A stretch of 64,000 nt of DNA from Acetobacteraceae bacterium (GTDB lineage Bacteria; Pseudomonadota; Alphaproteobacteria; Acetobacterales; Acetobacteraceae), in NCBI GenBank assembly GCA_947475245.1, contig CANJLW010000003.1:248001-312000 (forward strand). Direction: 5' to 3'. The notes below the pieces were generated by a model. The model was not told the origin of the DNA and ran no database searches. It saw only the letters and a program-made list of their open reading frames with translations. Of this stretch, positions 61,945 through 64,000 are shown one piece after another. Both the position numbers and the translations under genes were made by a program. Position 1 is the stretch's first letter, and each line of letters begins with the position of its first letter.

Positions 61945-64000
61945 CCGCCGCCGCCGGGTGTTTCGATGGTGAACGCGTCCCCAGGCAGTAATTCGGCGCT
62001 GTCCGCCCCGGTCAGAATGTCTCGCGTACCGTCGGCGCGATCCACCCATTGCAGGCCCGGGGCGCCATCCTGCCCGCCGTCCAGGCCAAACGGCGCGACG
62101 GTGCGGCGCGACGACACGATCACGGCGGTCATTGGTTCCAGGAAGCGAATACGCCGTATTGCGCCGTCGCCGCCGTGGAACCGGCCGGCACCGCCCGACC
62201 CGCGACGGATCGCGAAGGTTTCCAGCCGCACGGGATAACGCAACTCCAGCACTTCGGGGTCCGTCATGCGCGTGTTGGTCATGTGGGTCTGCACCGCCGA
62301 GGTACCGTTGAAAGTCGGCCCGGCACCGGTGCCGCCGCAGATGGTCTCGTAGTATTGGCGGGTCGCGTCGCCGAACAGGAAGTTGTTCATGGTCGCCTGC
62401 GAACAGGCGATCGATCCCAGCGCGCCGAACAAGGCGTTGCAGGTGGCCTGAGACACCTCGGTGTTCCCCGCAACCACCGCCGCGCCACGGCGTGGCGACA
62501 GGAACGTGCCCTCCGGAATGATCAGGGTCAGCGGTTTCAGGCAACCGTCGTTCAGCGGGATGTCGTCGCCTACCAGGCAGCGGAAGACATACAGCACCGC
62601 CGCGCGCGTGACCGCCGGCGGAGAGTTGAAATTGCCGTCGTTCTGCGAACCGGTGCCGGTGAAATCGACGACCGCGCTGCGGGTGGCGTGATCGACGGAA
62701 ATGGCGACGCGGATCGGCTTGCCGTTGTCCATGATGTATTCGAACCGGCCGGAGCCAAGGCGATCGATCACGCGCCGCACCGATTCCTCGGCGTTATCCA
62801 TGACATGGCGCATATAGGCACTGACGGTTTCCCAGCCGAACTGGCGCACGACCCGTTGCAGTTCCTGAACGCCCTTCTCGTTCGCCGCGACCTGCGCCTT
62901 GATGTCGGCGACGTTCACGTCTGGGCTGCGCGCCGGATATCGCGCGGCCGCGAGCAACGCGCGGAACGGTCGTTCGCGGAATTCGCCGCCGTCGACCAGC
63001 AGGAAATCGTCGATGACGACACCCTCTTCTTCCAACGTACGTGACAACGGCGGCGTCGAACCCGGGGTGATCCCGCCGATGTCGGCGTGGTGCCCGCGCG
63101 ACCCGACGAAAAACAGAATCCGCGTTCCCGTCGCGTCGAACACCGGGGTGATAACGGTCACGTCCGGCAAATGCGTGCCCCCATTGAACGGATTGTTCAA
63201 CGCAACGACATCGCCGGGCTTCAGCGTCGGACCGCGCTGCTCCAACACCGTCCGCACGCTTTCGCCCATCGCGCCCAGATGCACCGGCACATGCGGCGCG
63301 TTGGCGACCAAGGCGCCGGTCGCGTCGAATATGGCGCAGGAGAAGTCGAGCCGCTCCTTGATATTCACACTCATGGATGTGTTTTGCAGCACGGCGCCGG
63401 TCTGTTCCGCGACGTTCATGAACAGGTTGTTGAACAGTTCAAGCAGCACCGGATCGGGGCGCGTGGGATCGGCCAGCACGCGCGACGCCAAAACCTCGGT
63501 GCGACGCAGGATCATGTGATCCAGCGCGGTCACCTCCGCCGTCCATCCCGGCTCCACCACCGTCGTGGCATTGGCCTCGCGGATCAACGCTGGGCCGGCG
63601 ATACGGTCGCCGGCGAGCAGTGCGGTGCGTTCGTAAACCGGGGTATCACGCACCCGACCGTCGGTGAACATCGCAACACGATCAACTTCGGTCGGGCTAC
63701 CCTGCGTGCGCGTGGGCAAGGTCGCTTCGAGCACGGCCTCTCCGGCGGCCAATGCCTCGACCGAGACGGCCTCCACGATCAGGGCACGGTTCGGCGTGAC
63801 GAAGCCGAAGCGGGCGCGATGCGCTTCGGTAAAGTCCGCGACGATGCTGTCGCTGTCGCGCAGGGCCACGATCAGCGCGGCTTCGGTGCCGAGATAGCGC
63901 AGATGCAGATGCCGCGTGCAGGCGATCCCGCCGGGATCGGCCCCCTGGCGTAACAGCGCATCGGTTGCCTCGCGCGCCAGACGGTCGGCCAGGGCTTCGA
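61926..64000 (-). CDS. 5-oxoprolinase / hydantoinase A-B fusion (5' end outside window)
   Basis: About 690 residues are visible and the frame continues to the window edge with no stop. The first 80 or so residues (RHLHLRYLGTEAALIV, then FTEAHRARFGFVTPNRALIVE) are the C-terminal HyuA domain; from LELFNNLFMNVAEQTGAVLQ onward the HyuB domain follows, with NPFNGGTHLPDVTVI and SRGHHADIGGITPGS. A HyuA-HyuB fusion is the ATP-dependent 5-oxoprolinase (or acetophenone/N-methylhydantoinase type). A GTG at 63869 is not the start because the frame goes on upstream. Confidence 0.92.
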   Translation of the reverse strand, partial: EALADRLAREATDALLRQGADPGGIACTRHLHLRYLGTEAALIVALRDSDSIVADFTEAHRARFGFVTPNRALIVEAVSVEALAAGEAVLEATLPTRTQGSPTEVDRVAMFTDGRVRDTPVYERTALLAGDRIAGPALIREANATTVVEPGWTAEVTALDHMILRRTEVLASRVLADPTRPDPVLLELFNNLFMNVAEQTGAVLQNTSMSVNIKERLDFSCAIFDATGALVANAPHVPVHLGAMGESVRTVLEQRGPTLKPGDVVALNNPFNGGTHLPDVTVITPVFDATGTRILFFVGSRGHHADIGGITPGSTPPLSRTLEEEGVVIDDFLLVDGGEFRERPFRALLAAARYPARSPDVNVADIKAQVAANEKGVQELQRVVRQFGWETVSAYMRHVMDNAEESVRRVIDRLGSGRFEYIMDNGKPIRVAISVDHATRSAVVDFTGTGSQNDGNFNSPPAVTRAAVLYVFRCLVGDDIPLNDGCLKPLTLIIPEGTFLSPRRGAAVVAGNTEVSQATCNALFGALGSIACSQATMNNFLFGDATRQYYETICGGTGAGPTFNGTSAVQTHMTNTRMTDPEVLELRYPVRLETFAIRRGSGGAGRFHGGDGAIRRIRFLEPMTAVIVSSRRTVAPFGLDGGQDGAPGLQWVDRADGTRDILTGADSAELLPGDAFTIETPGGGGYGTAV

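Noticed and set aside
1-64000. tRNA genes, CRISPR arrays, insertion sequences, att sites
   Set aside because: I saw no cloverleaf-like sequence with a T-arm consensus, no regular direct repeats with unique spacers, and no transposase or integrase gene. A covariance-model search would be decisive.

Overview
This is a gene-dense, high-GC bacterial chromosome segment with about 60 protein genes, short intergenic gaps, many 1-8 base start/stop overlaps, and no rRNA, tRNA, CRISPR array, insertion sequence or prophage that I can see. The gene content (HslV with a propeptide, EipB, SufE, a CtrA-type box, CcmA/CcmB, orphan periplasmic binding proteins, 2-methylcitrate genes, SpoVR/PrkA) points to an alphaproteobacterium. 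A Rhodospirillales/Acetobacteraceae member is my best guess, but this is an inference from protein flavour and not a database match.

Layout. 1-4.1 kb: a truncated flavin-dependent oxidoreductase, an exported alpha/beta hydrolase, a Gfo/Idh/MocA (Gal80-like) oxidoreductase and a sugar O-methyltransferase. 4.1-11.7 kb: tadA and acnA, the heme-exporter pair ccmA-ccmB, and a minus-strand cluster sufE-like > MFS > moaB > FkbM-like methyltransferase. 12.0-14.6 kb: an AbrB/Doc toxin-antitoxin pair with a striking nested operator, then hslVU with a heat-shock-like promoter. 14.7-22.1 kb: a D-aminoacylase-type amidohydrolase with a VOC protein, a CPA2 potassium/proton antiporter, a PotD-like binding protein, and an LLM oxidoreductase with an MBL lactonase-like hydrolase. 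22.1-26.3 kb: pssA/psd for phosphatidylethanolamine, a hypothetical gene, a threonine-synthase-like enzyme and an Xre/RES toxin-antitoxin pair. 26.4-34.7 kb: an M20 peptidase, an oligopeptide-binding protein, an FMN 2-hydroxyacid oxidase, an MFS carrier, a glycosyltransferase and an MsbA-like ABC exporter. 34.9-42.5 kb: fabI-aroC, a hypothetical gene, a 54-aa small protein, tlyA, xseB, an HDAC-like deacetylase, tusA, a ROK kinase and eipB. 42.6-48.9 kb: aspS with an elaborate leader, a cyclic amidohydrolase, and prpD-prpC. 49.0-53.2 kb: a minus-strand LivJ-like binding protein > glycosyltransferase > otnK > otnC run. 53.3-59.8 kb: an ECF sigma factor divergent from a zinc-finger anti-sigma candidate, a 580-base gap with an exact CtrA-type box, and the prkA-yeaH-spoVR operon. 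59.9-64 kb: a flavin reductase, a polytopic membrane protein and a fused 5-oxoprolinase cut by the window end.

How it fits together. Most of the window is housekeeping metabolism mixed with catabolic and transport genes for amides, hydroxy acids, tetronate-type sugar acids and propionate. The parts most worth follow-up are the sigma/anti-sigma plus prkA-yeaH-spoVR signalling block with its CtrA-type box, the AbrB-Doc module and its nested palindrome, the aspS leader with an internal terminator and small reading frames on both strands, and a 27-base tandem hairpin repeat between the ROK kinase and eipB. I found nothing that I can claim as a wholly new defence or mobile system.
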